From assembly GCA_009760855.2 (NCBI GenBank), contig WPIO01000114.1:1-64000 (forward strand): a stretch of DNA of 64,000 nucleotides. Reading direction: 5' to 3'. The notes under the pieces are model-generated. The model made no database searches. It saw only the letters and a list, made by a program, of their open reading frames with translations, and was not told where the DNA came from. How positions within the stretch are numbered: the stretch's first letter is position 1; each line of letters begins with the position of its first letter. Positions 34,782 through 46,000 of this stretch are shown here, piece after piece. Both the position numbers and the translations under genes were made by a program. The DNA is from Cristatella mucedo. Its lineage: Eukaryota > Bryozoa > Phylactolaemata > Cristatellidae.

Positions 34782-34925
34782 ATGGGTAAGATTGAGGACC
34801 TTAGGTTTTCGTTGTTGGAATCGCCAAGTTTAAGACTGGAATATTACTCTTTGCAAAAGAGTCCATTGGATCATTGCATGACATGCATTTACTCAAAGAT
34901 TAGAGATGTCAGCATCTTTGCATAG
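34782..34925 (+). CDS. Small open frame, unassigned
   Basis: 47 codons from an ATG. An alternative frame over the same bases is equally open (34810-34905), so which was coding is unclear. Confidence 0.15.
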   Translation: MGKIEDLRFSLLESPSLRLEYYSLQKSPLDHCMTCIYSKIRDVSIFA

Positions 34926-35099
34926 ACTCTTATCAATCTTAAAATTGAAAAATTGAACTCTATGCGAAGTGCTGTGTAAGCTCAAAAAAGAGATTGGTTG
35001 ATGATGCTAGTTAATAAAATACAGATGGTATTTATTCACGAACCCTGTGGAATCCTAGGGAGCTGATTACTAAAGACCGGACGTGGATGATTTAGAATT

Positions 35100-35560
35100 A
35101 ATGCTCGATAGCTTTTCGGCTTTTTCGATCGCTTATTTCTCAGCTAAAGCATTCTCTTTCACGGTCATAGCGTTAAATCCAACCTTAATTTCCTTTATTA
35201 ATTCACAGGCAAATTTCTTTTCGCTAAATCAACAGCCTACATCATATATAAAGATGAATTTACTTTTAAGTAAAAGAAGGGGTAATTTTTCTAACAATGG
35301 ATAATTCTAAATAATTATTTGCTATGGCTGCAATTTGCTTCACAGTCTGGTATCGATCATTAATATAATCTTCAACAATTAATTACGATGTTTGCTACTT
35401 TTTTTCCATATCAGTAAATTAGACATCTATCTGGTTTTTGGATATAGTGTAACCACTGACTCTATCTGTAATGGCAGTGCTATCTATATACACTTTTGAA
35501 GCAAAACCTAGAGTTCCGAATACATTTTCATAAGTCGTAATCTGCTGCAGCAACTGAGAA
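35100..35560 (-). pseudogene. Minus-strand relic ORF, unassigned
   Basis: The minus strand keeps protein-like composition over about 150 codons with several stops and at least one frameshift. It includes VFGTLGFASKVYIDSTAITD (near 35520-35460) and a Lys/Glu-rich end. The plus-strand frame 35083-35304 over the same bases is probably a shadow. The family is unknown. Confidence 0.3.
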
Positions 35561-36534
35561 ACTGAATGCTTGCCTTGCCGATATTCGATCTTGGATTTCG
35601 GAAAACTTCTTGAAATTAAATGGCAATAACACCGAACTGCTACTCATTGGACTACCTAAGCCTGTGACTAGATTAAAAGGCTTCGCTCTTCTAATAGGTG
35701 ACGCTATAGTGCGACATCACCTCGTGCTCGAAATTTGGGTGTCGTTTTTGACAGCTGCCTCAATTTCAAAAGCTTCATTCAGAAGACTGCTTATACAGTT
35801 AGCCATCACGTCCGATCCCTATCAAAGAATAGGAGCTGTCTTCCACCGTGTCTCTTAAAAAAATTAACTAGCTCCTTAGTTCTGTTTTGGTTTTATTGCT
35901 GTAATTCTCTTTTGGCTGGGCTACCAAAGAAAGCCACTAGGCCACTGCAGTTGACTATGAATCTGGCCGCAAGGCCAGTCTTCGAGTCCGATAGTTTTAA
36001 GAATGCATCTCCTTTGCTAAAAGAGCTAGGATGGATTCCGGTTGAGCAACAGATACAGAGCAAAGTTCTTACGCTGACCCACAAGGCCCACCAGGGCTTG
36101 GCATCTCCATACCTAGCTGAACTGTTGCATATGTTTCAGCCTCTTCGTGCCCTCAGGTCCGGTATGGACGATAAATTAGCTGTTCTATTCCTTTGCTTAA
36201 AGACCGTTTGCAGCAGAAGGTTTAGTTCTGCAGATTCTAGGCTGTGGAACTCGCTTCCACGATTCTTACGCAATGAAAACTACTCTCCTGCTGTCGGCTA
36301 TGGCTCACCCTTTCCACCGATCCTGAGCTGCTACTGCCATGCTGCTCACTACCTCAGCTGCTCTCCTGACTCTGCTATGCTTCCCACTTTCTCTGTGCTG
36401 CCTGAGACGAAGTATGTTGGCTACCGAACGCGTACCGAAAGCCGCTCAGGCTATGAGTGTGCTATACAAAACTGTCCTTCGTAACACTCACATAGTCAAT
36501 ATGACTTTGTGGAGTTTTACAGGAGATACACAAC
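35560..36534 (+). mobile_element. LINE-B 3' half inserted in the relic
   Basis: Sense copy from the RT palm end (LNGNNTELLLIG) to the 3' tail. It lacks long ACATT repeats. Its flanks are both AT-rich relic sequence. Confidence 0.8.
35735..36484 (+). CDS. LINE-B RT thumb / C-terminal ORF (fragment)
   Basis: 249 codons, the best-preserved LINE-B C-terminus in the window. LGVVF-type start, FWFYCCNSLLAGLPKKATRP (about 51-70), ELGWIPVEQQIQSK (about 97-110) and a Leu/Ser-rich end. It lacks the palm, so it is not an active RT. Confidence 0.75.
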   Translation: MGVVFDSCLNFKSFIQKTAYTVSHHVRSLSKNRSCLPPCLLKKLTSSLVLFWFYCCNSLLAGLPKKATRPLQLTMNLAARPVFESDSFKNASPLLKELGWIPVEQQIQSKVLTLTHKAHQGLASPYLAELLHMFQPLRALRSGMDDKLAVLFLCLKTVCSRRFSSADSRLWNSLPRFLRNENYSPAVGYGSPFPPILSCYCHAAHYLSCSPDSAMLPTFSVLPETKYVGYRTRTESRSGYECAIQNCPS

Positions 36535-36559
36535 GTAAGAATATTGTTCTATAGGCTTT

Positions 36560-36830
36560 CTTAAGTTGTGATAATATTTAAAATCTATAACAATGCAATC
36601 GGACGGCCACAGCAGTCGAAATTTCATGGTTTTAAGAAATACTCGCGGAAATTCAATGATATATTATCAAAATTATCCGAAATATTCACAGGCTCTGTTT
36701 TTGTAATACACGAACAATCATTCAACGTAATACTAGTTTCTGGATCTCGAAAATCTCTAATTTCACTAATATGTAGTATTGCGCAATTATAATATAATAG
36801 TTTTAGTCCAAAACCCATGAAAACCTTGAT
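36560..36830 (-). pseudogene. Minus-strand relic ORF, unassigned
   Basis: A 64-codon clean piece (36818-36624) with NDCSCITKTEPVNISDNFDN in the middle. The frame continues past a TAA into a Cys-containing segment (FDCCGRPIA). Plus-strand frame 36568-36792 covers the same DNA. The family is unknown. Confidence 0.25.
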
Positions 36831-37085
36831 AGATTATTTTTATCTTCAATGCCTACATTTTGTATACCTGGAACTCTAAGGTCTCCAACCGTCCTTCAAG
36901 CTGCATATTTCTAGGAAAAGATGCTATACATTACCATACATTACATAATTGTTCTTGAATAGCATAACTCGGTTGTACATTTTCCAACATAAAGAGGTGT
37001 TTGCAGGATTCCTATTCAAAGAACACGGAATGAAGTTTGGAAGCGTTCGCTGATTATCTATCATATTTATTATCATTTCTACTAC

Positions 37086-37781
37086 TTATAAATAGTCGGT
37101 CGTGAATTTCGTAGGTGTGACATTGTTCATATATGCATTTACTGGTTGACCAGTCGATAGACTGTAGAACACTGACACATAAAATCCAATCAGAGGCATC
37201 GCGTGAATGAATGCGGTTTTACAAGTTCTTTGCATGTAAGACATGCTGACTAAATCAGATCCGTCAGTCGGATTGTTGGCGTTTGCAATGTTAGCCTTTG
37301 CCATATCCATTTGTGTAGTGGCTATTTCATCTGGAAACTGATATTAATTTTTCAATTATTGTTAATTGATAATTGTATATGGTCTTTCTTCTTTGAATCC
37401 AGTTCCATCTTTGATTATAGCCCCAAAGCTTACAACGTTTATGCAATACAGCTGACTCGATATCTTTGCACCATTCCTATCAAATGTATGCTCGCGTTGC
37501 AATGTAGTCACAGCGTCCTTAATTGAAGCTCCATTTTGAGAGTTAACGATTTATCTGCCACAGAAATATTCCAATCCAAAATATCCTAGACTGGTTACAA
37601 TGCTACTTACGGTGGGTTTTCCTTCGTTAGTTAACGTATCGTTACCCAAATCTACATATGTTAACAATGAAGAATTAATCTTTGTTAGCAGCATATCTAT
37701 ATAGAAAGGAGATGCAGAATTCTCGACTTGAGCAACATGCAAAAACACGTTTGCTATCGGGTCAATCTATACGATTGACAT
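37086..37781 (-). pseudogene. 232-codon relic ORF, single frame, unassigned
   Basis: One minus-strand frame runs from an ATG at 37781 to TAA at 37086 with no frameshift. Five in-frame stops fall after residue 4, at about residue 74 and in a cluster at about 138-144. Mixed hydrophobic and polar sequence such as SSIVTSLGYFGLEYFCGR and the C-terminal MPLIGFYVSVFYSLSTGQP suggest a folded, possibly structural, protein. The family is not recognised. It is divergent to the next gene. Confidence 0.4.
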
Positions 37782-37893
37782 ACGAGAAGAGAAATAGAAG
37801 CGTTCCTGTAAAATTGAATAAACTAGGATAAACAATATTGACAAGGCTGTGTATTATGGATTTTTAATAACGATAAAGATAATAAAATGATGA

Positions 37894-38124
37894 TTGGTAG
37901 CGACTTTTCCTGCGGTAAACATGGATTTGTTAAAGAAAAGACTGCAAAAGATTCGGTTAATAAAGGTGCAGAAATTGCTACTGAATACGTTTTTAAAATA
38001 TGCTGTAAAGGTGACTGCTGAACTAAGTTTGAGAGCGCCTAACAGAATAGCATATATTGTTTTAAATGCTCTTCAAGCATTTAGACTGATTGAACACATT
38101 ACACATGTTTCTGAAAATTTTTGA
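37894..38124 (+). CDS. Small basic open frame, unassigned
   Basis: 76 codons from GTG, or 67 from the ATG at 37921 (MDLLKKRLQKIRLIKVQKLL). Lys/Arg/Leu-rich, helical. No stop before 38122. Divergent partner of 37086-37781. The family is unknown. Confidence 0.35.
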   Translation: MVATFPAVNMDLLKKRLQKIRLIKVQKLLLNTFLKYAVKVTAELSLRAPNRIAYIVLNALQAFRLIEHITHVSENF

Positions 38125-38364
38125 GTTGAATCACTCGCTTACTTAATTTAGGTTTATTCATAAACAAAATTGTGGATCTGGCAAGTATGGTCGCGTAAAA
38201 TAAAAAACCAAGGAAGAAAAACTTGACGAGCATGGAAAAAATTACTGCTAGTTTAAAACTCGGTTTGTATATCAATGTTTAATTGCAAGCAGTTGAAAAA
38301 ATAATGTTCATCTATATGAAAACCCTAGCACTTTTCTTTCTAATTTGTTTGAAGAGGATGTTAA

Positions 38365-38928
38365 ATGGGATATAATAATGTTGGATCCTATATCGCAGAG
38401 AAAGAACTTTTTGAAGTTAGAGGAGGAGGGCTTCTACCAGCAATTCAAGTAATAGTAGCTACGGTCATGGGAATATTCGCTACAATTGGAACACTAATTT
38501 CTTTTGCCATAATAATTGAATTGTTTGTGAAGGCAATTGTTGACAAAACTATGTACACAGCGAAAGCCTCGGCTGAGAGAATGTATAAAGAAAGAATGAA
38601 AGCATTGTTGACTTAGAGTTGCAGACTCTCTATCGCGATCACATATCTTGAAGTAATACTGCAACTTATTAAAAGAAGGGAAGAGGTTTATCTATCAAAG
38701 AAGATACCCATCAATGAAATCAAGGTCAAGTTGACGGAGCTAATTCAAAGAAGAAGCTACATGAGAAGCGTAATACATATCTTAGGGATTGCTTCGATAA
38801 ATTAACTAGAAAGGGTCAGGAAATCGAAAATAATTATTACAGCAGGGATTAGAAAATTAATTGGGAAGACCACAACCGTAGAACAAAATTTTAAAGAAAT
38901 GTTCCCGAGTGAAATACGAGATGATTAA
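38365..38928 (+). pseudogene. Membrane-protein-like relic ORF with two stops
   Basis: One frame of 188 codons with TAG at 38614 and TAA at about 38803 and no frameshift. Residues 24-62 are strongly hydrophobic (LLPAIQVIVATVMGIFATIG, then SFAIIIELFV) and fit one or two membrane segments. The C-terminal half is Lys/Ile-rich and ends in FKEMFPSEIRDD. The family is not recognised. Confidence 0.4.
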
Positions 38929-39039
38929 AATCAAACATTTGATTAAAGTAAAGTAATTTAAAATCCGTTAATGTCAATGATATCTCTACACTTTCCAGCT
39001 TGGCAAGAGTTTACTTTCAACTGATGCAACTTTCACTTG

Positions 39040-39605
39040 TTATTGAGTTTCTCTTCGCCTTCATAAGTTTGCTGATGTCCATGATCAACCATCTCCTCAA
39101 TCGCTTCCAGGTTAACTCCTTACCAAATGATCACAGTGACGATATATCTGATGACATAGCTGGTCGCTTCTCCAGCTTCTTTGTCGAGAAGATACACCAG
39201 ATCAGGGAGTCAATAATTACGATGGCAGCATCCTCCTGGAATGCTGTCCTCGATTCCTTGCTGCGCCTCAATGTCTGCATTCAAGTAGGTCAATAGAGCC
39301 CTCGTCCTGAAGCTCAATTCTTATTCAATCAAAACAGACCAGTCCTTTGAACCCTATTACCACTGCCCTGCTTCTAAGATGCATGGATCTGCCGCTAACA
39401 TGCATAACTAACATCGTAAATACGTTATTAGCCTCAGGTCATTTCCTTGCAAATTTTGAAAAAGCTGCACTCGGACCACTAGTTAAAAAACCAACACTAG
39501 ACCAGAGGAACTTGAGCAACTTCCTTACAGTTCTACCGTTTGAATCAGAGACAGTGATAATAGTCGTGGCAGACAAGCCAAACTCATATGTTGAAACTCT
39601 ACACT
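39040..39605 (+). mobile_element. LINE-A RT N-terminal fragment
   Basis: Sense piece with MINHLLNRFQVNSLPNDHSD and the following linker (39000-39296, 39347-39628). Truncated at both ends and joined to a complete 3' end in the other orientation at 39606. Confidence 0.7.
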
Positions 39606-41018
39606 TTCTAATACAAATAAAAAAATAATGCACTCGCTAAAGCGCCCTCGGAGAACTAAATCTCTTTCTAGGGGCTTTACATTTTTGCTAAGGTAAACGT
39701 GATTAAATGGTGAGTAATATCATGTTTGATTTACAACATGAGTAACATGGTTAGGGGTGACATGCACAGTGTAAGCATGCAATTGTGGTTAGTGGCAGCA
39801 TGCATAGTGTCAGCACACAACCACGTGAGGGAAGAATCACAGGAACCCACTAAATGCTGTCCTAAATAGGTGTGCTTTAAGTTCTTTTTAAATGTGGTCA
39901 AGTCGGGGGATGTCGTAACGCAAGTCGTGAGTGAATTCCAGACTTTGGGAAGATACGAACTAAATGAAGGGTCTCCTAACAATTTGAAGTTTGTACGATG
40001 TATTGGTAAACTGTTGGGTTTCAGAAAGTGGGTGGTACGATGCTTGGCCTAGTTCGGGGAGTAGATCTGGGAAACAGGCTGGAGCCAAAGAATGAAGTGA
40101 CCTAAATGTGAGCGGCGAAACCTTGAACTCGATCCGTAGCTTGACTGGTCGCCAGTGCAGGTCAGCGAGAAGTGATGTCATGTGGCAACGGCAACGCTCA
40201 GGACTTACATGCCTAGCTGCTGAGTTTTGCACCAGCTTTAATCGCCAGATTGCACATGCCAGTATGTCAGCAAGCAGTGAGATGCAGAAGTCAACACGAG
40301 ATGTCATAAATGCACGGATCATCTTAGACGTAGCATCCTTATCTAAACAAGTCCGAATTTTAGCAATGTTATGTTGTTGAAAGTAAGCAGGCTTGGTCGT
40401 GGAGCTGATGAGGCCGTCTAACGAGAGGTCGCTTTGGAACATGACACCTAGATTTCGAGCTGATTCAGCAGGAGATATTCTGTGAGAGCTAATTTTGAGA
40501 GTCAGCCTTTCCAATTTCCTAATCACACTAGGTTTTCCCATAACTTGCAAGTTAGTTTTATCCCCGTATAGTTTAAGAAAAATTGCTGCCACCCATGTGT
40601 GGATGTCAGCTACACATGCATCAAGTGAGTTGAGGGAATTCGAGGTGCTCGAAGGTTGGGAGGGATCAAAGCAAATGTACAACTGAGTTTCATCCGCATA
40701 GAAGTGAAAGCATAGATTTTGCTTAGCAAGTACATCAGCAAGAGGGAGAGTATAAACCATGAAAAGAACCGGACCTAGCACGGAGCCCTGAGGTACTCCA
40801 TATTTCAGAGGTACTTCAGATGATCTTTGTCCATTCACGTCAATACTCTGGAGTCTCCCACTGTGATAGGACCTGAACCACTGCAGAGCAGTGCCAATGA
40901 TGCCCAGGCGAGATGAGAGGCGCTCTAGAAGAACTTTGTGATCGATGGTATCAAAAGCTGCCGAAAGATCGAGCAAAACATGCAGAGACACTCTATCTAC
41001 GCCTGCTATCCTAAATAG
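39606..41018 (-). mobile_element. LINE-A, 5'-truncated, well preserved
   Basis: Antisense from the 3' stem and A-rich junction (39606) to palm motif A (41018). It carries a 343-codon open RT frame. Confidence 0.85.
39960..40991 (-). CDS. LINE-A reverse transcriptase, truncated but open
   Basis: 343 codons. Palm motif A LDLSAAFDTIDH (residues 7-18), the GVPQGSVLGP block (65-74) and FYADE (97-101, where Glu replaces the second Asp of YADD). Thumb and C-terminal part follow (LLADLHWRPVKLRI near 275). The N-terminal endonuclease and fingers are missing, so it is a dead-on-arrival copy. Confidence 0.8.
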   Translation of the reverse strand: MSLHVLLDLSAAFDTIDHKVLLERLSSRLGIIGTALQWFRSYHSGRLQSIDVNGQRSSEVPLKYGVPQGSVLGPVLFMVYTLPLADVLAKQNLCFHFYADETQLYICFDPSQPSSTSNSLNSLDACVADIHTWVAAIFLKLYGDKTNLQVMGKPSVIRKLERLTLKISSHRISPAESARNLGVMFQSDLSLDGLISSTTKPAYFQQHNIAKIRTCLDKDATSKMIRAFMTSRVDFCISLLADILACAIWRLKLVQNSAARHVSPERCRCHMTSLLADLHWRPVKLRIEFKVSPLTFRSLHSLAPACFPDLLPELGQASYHPLSETQQFTNTSYKLQIVRRPFI

Positions 41019-41340
41019 ATCGTTGCTTATAAGCGAATGGGAAAACGATCATCTGGGAGTGGGTCTTCTAAACAGAAGTTGCGAAAGTCACGATTACTTT
41101 ATGCTCTCAGTGATATTTATCGTAGAAACGACCGTGATAGTATATCTCTGATGAGAGTCTGGTAAAAGATACCGAAGGATATAGTTTACTATTTTGATTA
41201 CGTAGCTATGACGTGCATTTTTTTTAAATTGAACAGCATGAAATTGGAAATTGAATAACATGACACATTTACGAGAAAGCTTCAGGGCAGCGGATTATTT
41301 AGTTTAGTTGGTACGTGCATGCAGTGGATGCCCTGAAGCT
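41019..41340. mobile_element. Viral/Polinton-like relic, segment 3 (tentative)
   Basis: Unassigned AT-rich sequence between two LINE-A pieces. A 42-codon frame from the ATG at 41037 begins GKRSSGSGSSKQKLRKSR and is basic. It is grouped with the relic by position only. Confidence 0.3.
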
Positions 41341-41812
41341 GTGCTTGCCGAGCGCAATCTAGGCTTTCAATTTTATGTGGAAGACTCTCAGCTGGAACCT
41401 AACTGTTTAACTATACGTCGTTGAACCTAAAATCCTTTGGAGACCATTACTTCAGTTCGTATGCTCCCAAAGCCTGGAACTCACTCCTGACTTGCGTTGC
41501 GAGAGCTCCTAACCTGCCCAAATTTAACAAGTAACTGAAAACGTGTCTATTTAATAAAGCATTTAGTGGGTCCCTGTGACTCGACCTTTATATGCTTATG
41601 CATGCTGACACTGTTGCATGCTGCGGCTAACTACACTTTCATCTTGATACTGTACATGCCACACCTAACCATGTTATTCTCGTTGTTTAAATGGCATTCT
41701 ACCACTAACCATTCAATCTTCCTTCTTTTGCAGCCATTGTAAAGCGCCTAGAAAGAGATTGAGAGTTCTCTGAAGGTGTTTTGTCAAAGCTTTATTATTT
41801 TTATTAATACAA
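41341..41812 (+). mobile_element. LINE-A 3' fragment with internal deletion
   Basis: A short palm piece (41341-41400) is joined to the C-terminal end and a complete 3' UTR ending at 41812. Confidence 0.75.
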
Positions 41813-42063
41813 GTATCCTTCGCAGCATAAGATCCGTTGATCAATCTTGTAATTATAAAGTCATTTCTGAGTTTTTTTTAACTTTTTACGCTCTTTAAAT
41901 TTCATTCTTTTTATCACCTGAGGTGTAAAACAACGTTTCAAGTCGTTAATTGAACGACATACTAACGTCTACAAATTTATCGACGACATGCTTAAGCCAA
42001 TTGTTTTTTGACGCTTAATCAACAAGCACAATGATTTTGTTTTTAACTGTTTCATTATGTTCT

Positions 42064-42158
42064 AGCAATGCAAACGCTTTGATGTAGTGTTCCCTAGAAA
42101 TAGATTTAGTTCTCTGAGGGTGCTTTATCAAGTGCATTATTATTATCATTATTATTCT
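42064..42158 (+). mobile_element. LINE-A 3' tail only
   Basis: About 95 bp: stem-loop region (CCCTAGAAATAGATTTAGTTC, GGTGCTTTATCAAGTGC) and ATT repeats, with no coding part. Very short truncated insertion. Confidence 0.75.
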
Positions 42159-42440
42159 CATATGGTGTTTCTCTGATTTTCAAATTAAACTTTAGAGGCG
42201 ATTCTTCAGCAATAAAGATTCTTCAATTGAGAATTGTGACTGAATAGATTTAGCTCACTTTTCTGGACATTATCTTTAAAGAAATTTTTTACTTTGGAAT
42301 TAAATTTTAAGAAAGGGAAATAATTAATCGTCAAAACGACTACCCAAAGTCGCCATTAACGTTGCAGCTATTGGAAAAACTTAAGTCGCTGTTGAAATAA
42401 GATAAGAAATAATGTAGAGTGCAAGATTGGCTTTACTGGA

Positions 42441-42626
42441 GTAAATAAATAATAAATAAATCCTGGCTGATTAAACAGCCTCTTTTTTATAGCGACGGGG
42501 AGCCTTTACGGCTATCACCACCGCTTGCAGTGGCGATAAAGGATCACCCACAGCAGAAATCGAACCCACGACCTCGGGACAGAGGTTGTGAAAGCAACCG
42601 CCTTACCTAGTGTACCATCACGGCTC
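42441..42626 (-). mobile_element. SINE-2, full length
   Basis: The most complete SINE-2: AAATAAATAATAAATAAA tail (sense TTTATT repeats), body, B-box-like GGTTCGATTTC and head start GAGCCGTGATGGTAC at 42626. About 185 bp. A tRNA-derived internal promoter is inferred from the box motifs. Confidence 0.8.
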
Positions 42627-42684
42627 ACCAGAGTATGTGGATGTAATGGAAGAACGATAGTATCAGCAGATGTTGACATATTGA

Positions 42685-43020
42685 TTATTACAGGTAAAAA
42701 CAGCAGTCGATTTTGATGAAGAACTTTGCATAGATATCGTTGGTAAAGTAAAAACAGCAGTTGAACCTGGCATTGATACTACAAATAAAGTTAGCGGGTA
42801 CAAAGATTCGAAAAAAGCGAACAAAATTCAAAAGGGATTGAAGGCATCCAAACTTATGACAGATAAAAAAAGTGAAGGCAAGAAGATGATGCGCGAAATG
42901 CAGATAAATACCGAAAGAGAATTATTCGATAAAGCGAAGATGAAGCTTACAAATATAAAAAAAGAAGCAAAAGAGAAAAAGTGTATTCTGAATGACAACT
43001 GGGAACTAGTTATCCTGTAA
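42685..43020 (+). CDS. Lys-rich open frame, unassigned
   Basis: 111 codons without a stop and no ATG near its start (first in-frame ATG about 42856). It has an internal repeat VKTAV (twice, about residues 4-8 and 22-26) and a long Lys/Glu/Met-rich probable coiled coil (about 45-95) ending NDNWELVIL. No family is recognised. It is the least damaged frame of the relic region. Confidence 0.35.
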   Translation, partial: LLQVKTAVDFDEELCIDIVGKVKTAVEPGIDTTNKVSGYKDSKKANKIQKGLKASKLMTDKKSEGKKMMREMQINTERELFDKAKMKLTNIKKEAKEKKCILNDNWELVIL

Positions 43021-43094
43021 TGCATATCAAATTAGACAGCTCGATGAAAAGCGTGGCAAAAAAAACCGTAAATGATGCTGAGAAAAACTGAAAT

Positions 43095-46000
43095 TAGAGT
43101 ATTAATAATAATAACAATAATTCACTTGATAAAACACCCTCAGAGAACTTAATCTCTCTCTAGGCGCTTTGCATTTGCTGCAAAGTGAAATGCAATTGAA
43201 AGGTAAGTAAAATCATGCTTGAAAAACAAACAAAATGAATAATATGGTTAGGGGTGACATGCATAGGGTAAACATGCAAATGTGGTTAGTGGCAGCGTGC
43301 ACAGTGTCAGCACCCATAGGCACATCAAGGACGAATCACAGGGACCCGCTAAATGCTGTCCTAAATAGGTGTGTTTTTAGGTTATTTTTAAATGTTGCCA
43401 GGTGAGGGGATGTTCTGACGCAGGTCGGGAGGAAGTTCCAGGCCCTGGGAGCGTACGAACTAAATGCACAGTCTCCAAAGGATTTGAGGTTTGTACGAGG
43501 TATTTCTAGACTGTTGGATTCTGAAAAGCGGGTGGTACGATGCTTGGCCTGATGAAGTAGTATATCTGAGAGATCGGCTGGAGCCATAGAATGAAGGGAC
43601 CTAAACGTGAGCGACAAAACCTTGAAGTCAATCCGTTGCTTTACTGGTAGCCAGTGCCGGTCGGCGAGAAGTGGAGCAATGTGGCAACTGCGACGCTCAC
43701 GACAGACAAGTCTAGCTGCCGAGTTCTGCACCAGCTGCAATCGCCTGATCGCACATGCTGGTAGACCAGTAAGCAGTGAGTTGCAGAAGTCGAGACGGGA
43801 TGTCACGATTGCGTGGACCAACTTAGATGTGGTATCTTTATCTAAACAAGCCCGAATTTTAGCAATGTTATGAAGCTGAAAATAGGCGGATTTGATTGTG
43901 AAGCTGATATGGTCATCTAACGAGAGGTCGCTTTGGAATATGACGCCTAGATTTCGAGCTGATTCAACTGGCGATATTCTGGCAGAGCCAATTTTGAGAG
44001 TCAACCTTTCCAATCTCTGAATCACACTCGGTTTGCCCTTAACTAGTAACTTAGTTTTATTATCATTACGTTTTAGAAAAGTTGCTACCATCCATGTGTG
44101 GATGTCATCAATGCATGCAGCGAGTGAGTTGAGAGAATTTGAGGTGCTCGAAGGCTGGGAGGGATCAAAGCAAAGGTACAACTTGATGTCATCCGCATAG
44201 AAGTGAAAGCCTAGATTGTGCTTGGCAATCACATCAGCAAGAGGGAGACTATAAACCGTGAAAAGAACCGTACCTAGCACTGAGCCCTGATGTACTCCAC
44301 ATTTCAGTAGTACTTCAGATGATCTTTATCCATTCACGTCAATACTTTGGAGTCTCCCACTGAGATAGGACCTGAACCACTGCAGTGCAGTTCCAGTGAT
44401 GCCCAGGCGAGATGAGAGGCGCTCTAGAAGAACTTTGTGATCGATGGTGTCAAAAGCTGCCGATAGATCAAGCAAAACAAGCAGAGACACGCTACCCATG
44501 TCTGCATTCCTTAGTAGGTCGTTGTATACCCTGAGCAATGCTGACTCTGTGGACTGATTAGCTCTAAAGCCAGACTAGAACTTACAAGCAAGGTGTGAGG
44601 TATCGATATACGAGTTCAGCTGGTCCGCCACGACCCGTTCCAGTGTCTTTGATAGGAATGGTAGAAGGGAAACTGGGCGGTAGTTGCTTAAGTTATCTTG
44701 GTCTAGTGTAGCTTTCTTGAGAAGTGGCCTCACTACAGCTTTTTTTAAAGGTGCTGGGACATGACCTGAGGCTAATGACATATTAATGAAGTTAGTTATG
44801 CATTGCAGCAGCAGATCAATGCAACGTATTAGCAGGACAGTGGGAATAGAGTCCAGAGGACTTGTTGTCTTATTTGATTTAGATACGAACTTTAGGACTA
44901 GAGCACTAGTGACCTGCTTAAATGCAGACATTGAGGTGCAGCCAGAAAACGAGGAACAGTATTATAGTGGGGAGGTTGTCGTCGCAGTGATGGATTCCCT
45001 GATCTTGTCTATCTTCTGCACAAAGAATCGAGAGCAGCGATCGGCTAGATCATCACTAGGATCACCAGGTAAGGAGCTAATCTGGGAACGGTTGAGAAGA
45101 TGGTTTAGTGTCGACATCAGCATTTTTGGATTGTGCATCTGTGAGTCAACAATGTTCTTATAGAAGCTAGACTTAACCTTTGCTAGGATCAATTGGTACG
45201 ACCTACAATAGTCTTCAAATGTCTGTCGATGGACAGCTAGTCCGGATCTTTTGTATGCTTTTTCAAGCTTTCGTTTAGTAGACTTTGCTAGTTTAATGTC
45301 TGTGGTAAAAAATAGACCGTCTGGGCGGGGGCGCACAGTGCGCTTTTGCCGAGGTGCAAAATCGTCGAGCGTGTCAGCTAGTGTCATGTTGTAGTTATCT
45401 ACCAATGATGACAGATCGGAGGGAGGATTGAGCAGCAGAGGTGAAGCAGATATTCTCGCACGGACAGCATCGATGCCTTGGGTCTTGAGGTTTCGCGATT
45501 CACAGGTTATTTTAGAGGAGGATGTGGGCACACACTGTAGATTGAATGAGATCTGCATGTGGTCAGATAAGCAGGATTTGGTAATAATTGATGACAAAGT
45601 GCAGTTGTATGAGAAAATCTGGTCGAGTGTGTGACCCTTGATGTGGGTAGGGCCATGCACATGAGCCACAAAAGACAATGAGTCAGTCAATGCACGAAAT
45701 TCGGTGCTGAAAGCTTCAGATAAGTTATCAAAGTGAACGTTGAAATTACTCATAACGAGGAAGAATCGATTTCTTGCACACAGAATCGAAATGAGATCGG
45801 AGAAATCTGAGGGAAAGGAGGATTTGGTACCTGGTGGGCGATAGACTACTGCCACTATCGGTAGCTTGTTTTCGGGTGAGACCAAGACAATCGATTCAAA
45901 AGACTACTTCGAGGGTACCGCAAGTGGCTTGAAGTTGAATTTCGAGCGCACGACAGCAGCAACTCCACATCCAGTTTTGATTGATCTAGGGGTGTGAAAG

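Larger units (their letters stand above)
33246..35530 (+). mobile_element. Viral/Polinton-like relic, segment 1
   Basis: An AT-rich segment unlike the flanking LINEs. It holds a broken protein-primed family-B DNA polymerase (33338-33989), then short overlapping open frames (34060-34925) and minus-strand coding-like sequence (35100-35560). LINE-A lies on its left and LINE-B on its right. Maverick/Polinton elements and adintoviruses are the known carriers of such polymerases in animal genomes. Confidence 0.65.
36535..39030. mobile_element. Viral/Polinton-like relic, segment 2
   Basis: AT-rich, with minus-strand relic ORFs at 36550-37781 and plus-strand ones at 37894-38928, which diverge from a gap of about 110 bp. 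Nothing links it to LINEs or SINEs. It is placed with the polymerase segment by composition and position only. Confidence 0.5.
41813..43094. mobile_element. Viral/Polinton-like relic, segment 4
   Basis: AT-rich, with minus-strand protein-like stretches at 41830-42060 and 42180-42340 (several stops), a LINE-A tail (42064-42158), a SINE-2 (42441-42626) and an open Lys-rich frame (42685-43020). Confidence 0.45.

Noticed and set aside
39960-40991. Reverse transcriptase as a retron, group II intron or diversity-generating element
   Set aside because: The flanking motifs, 3' UTR and APE endonuclease in sister copies show a CR1/L2-type non-LTR retrotransposon.
42441-42626. tRNA gene
   Set aside because: Only box-like motifs of a SINE head are present, without a foldable cloverleaf, and the same body follows in every copy.
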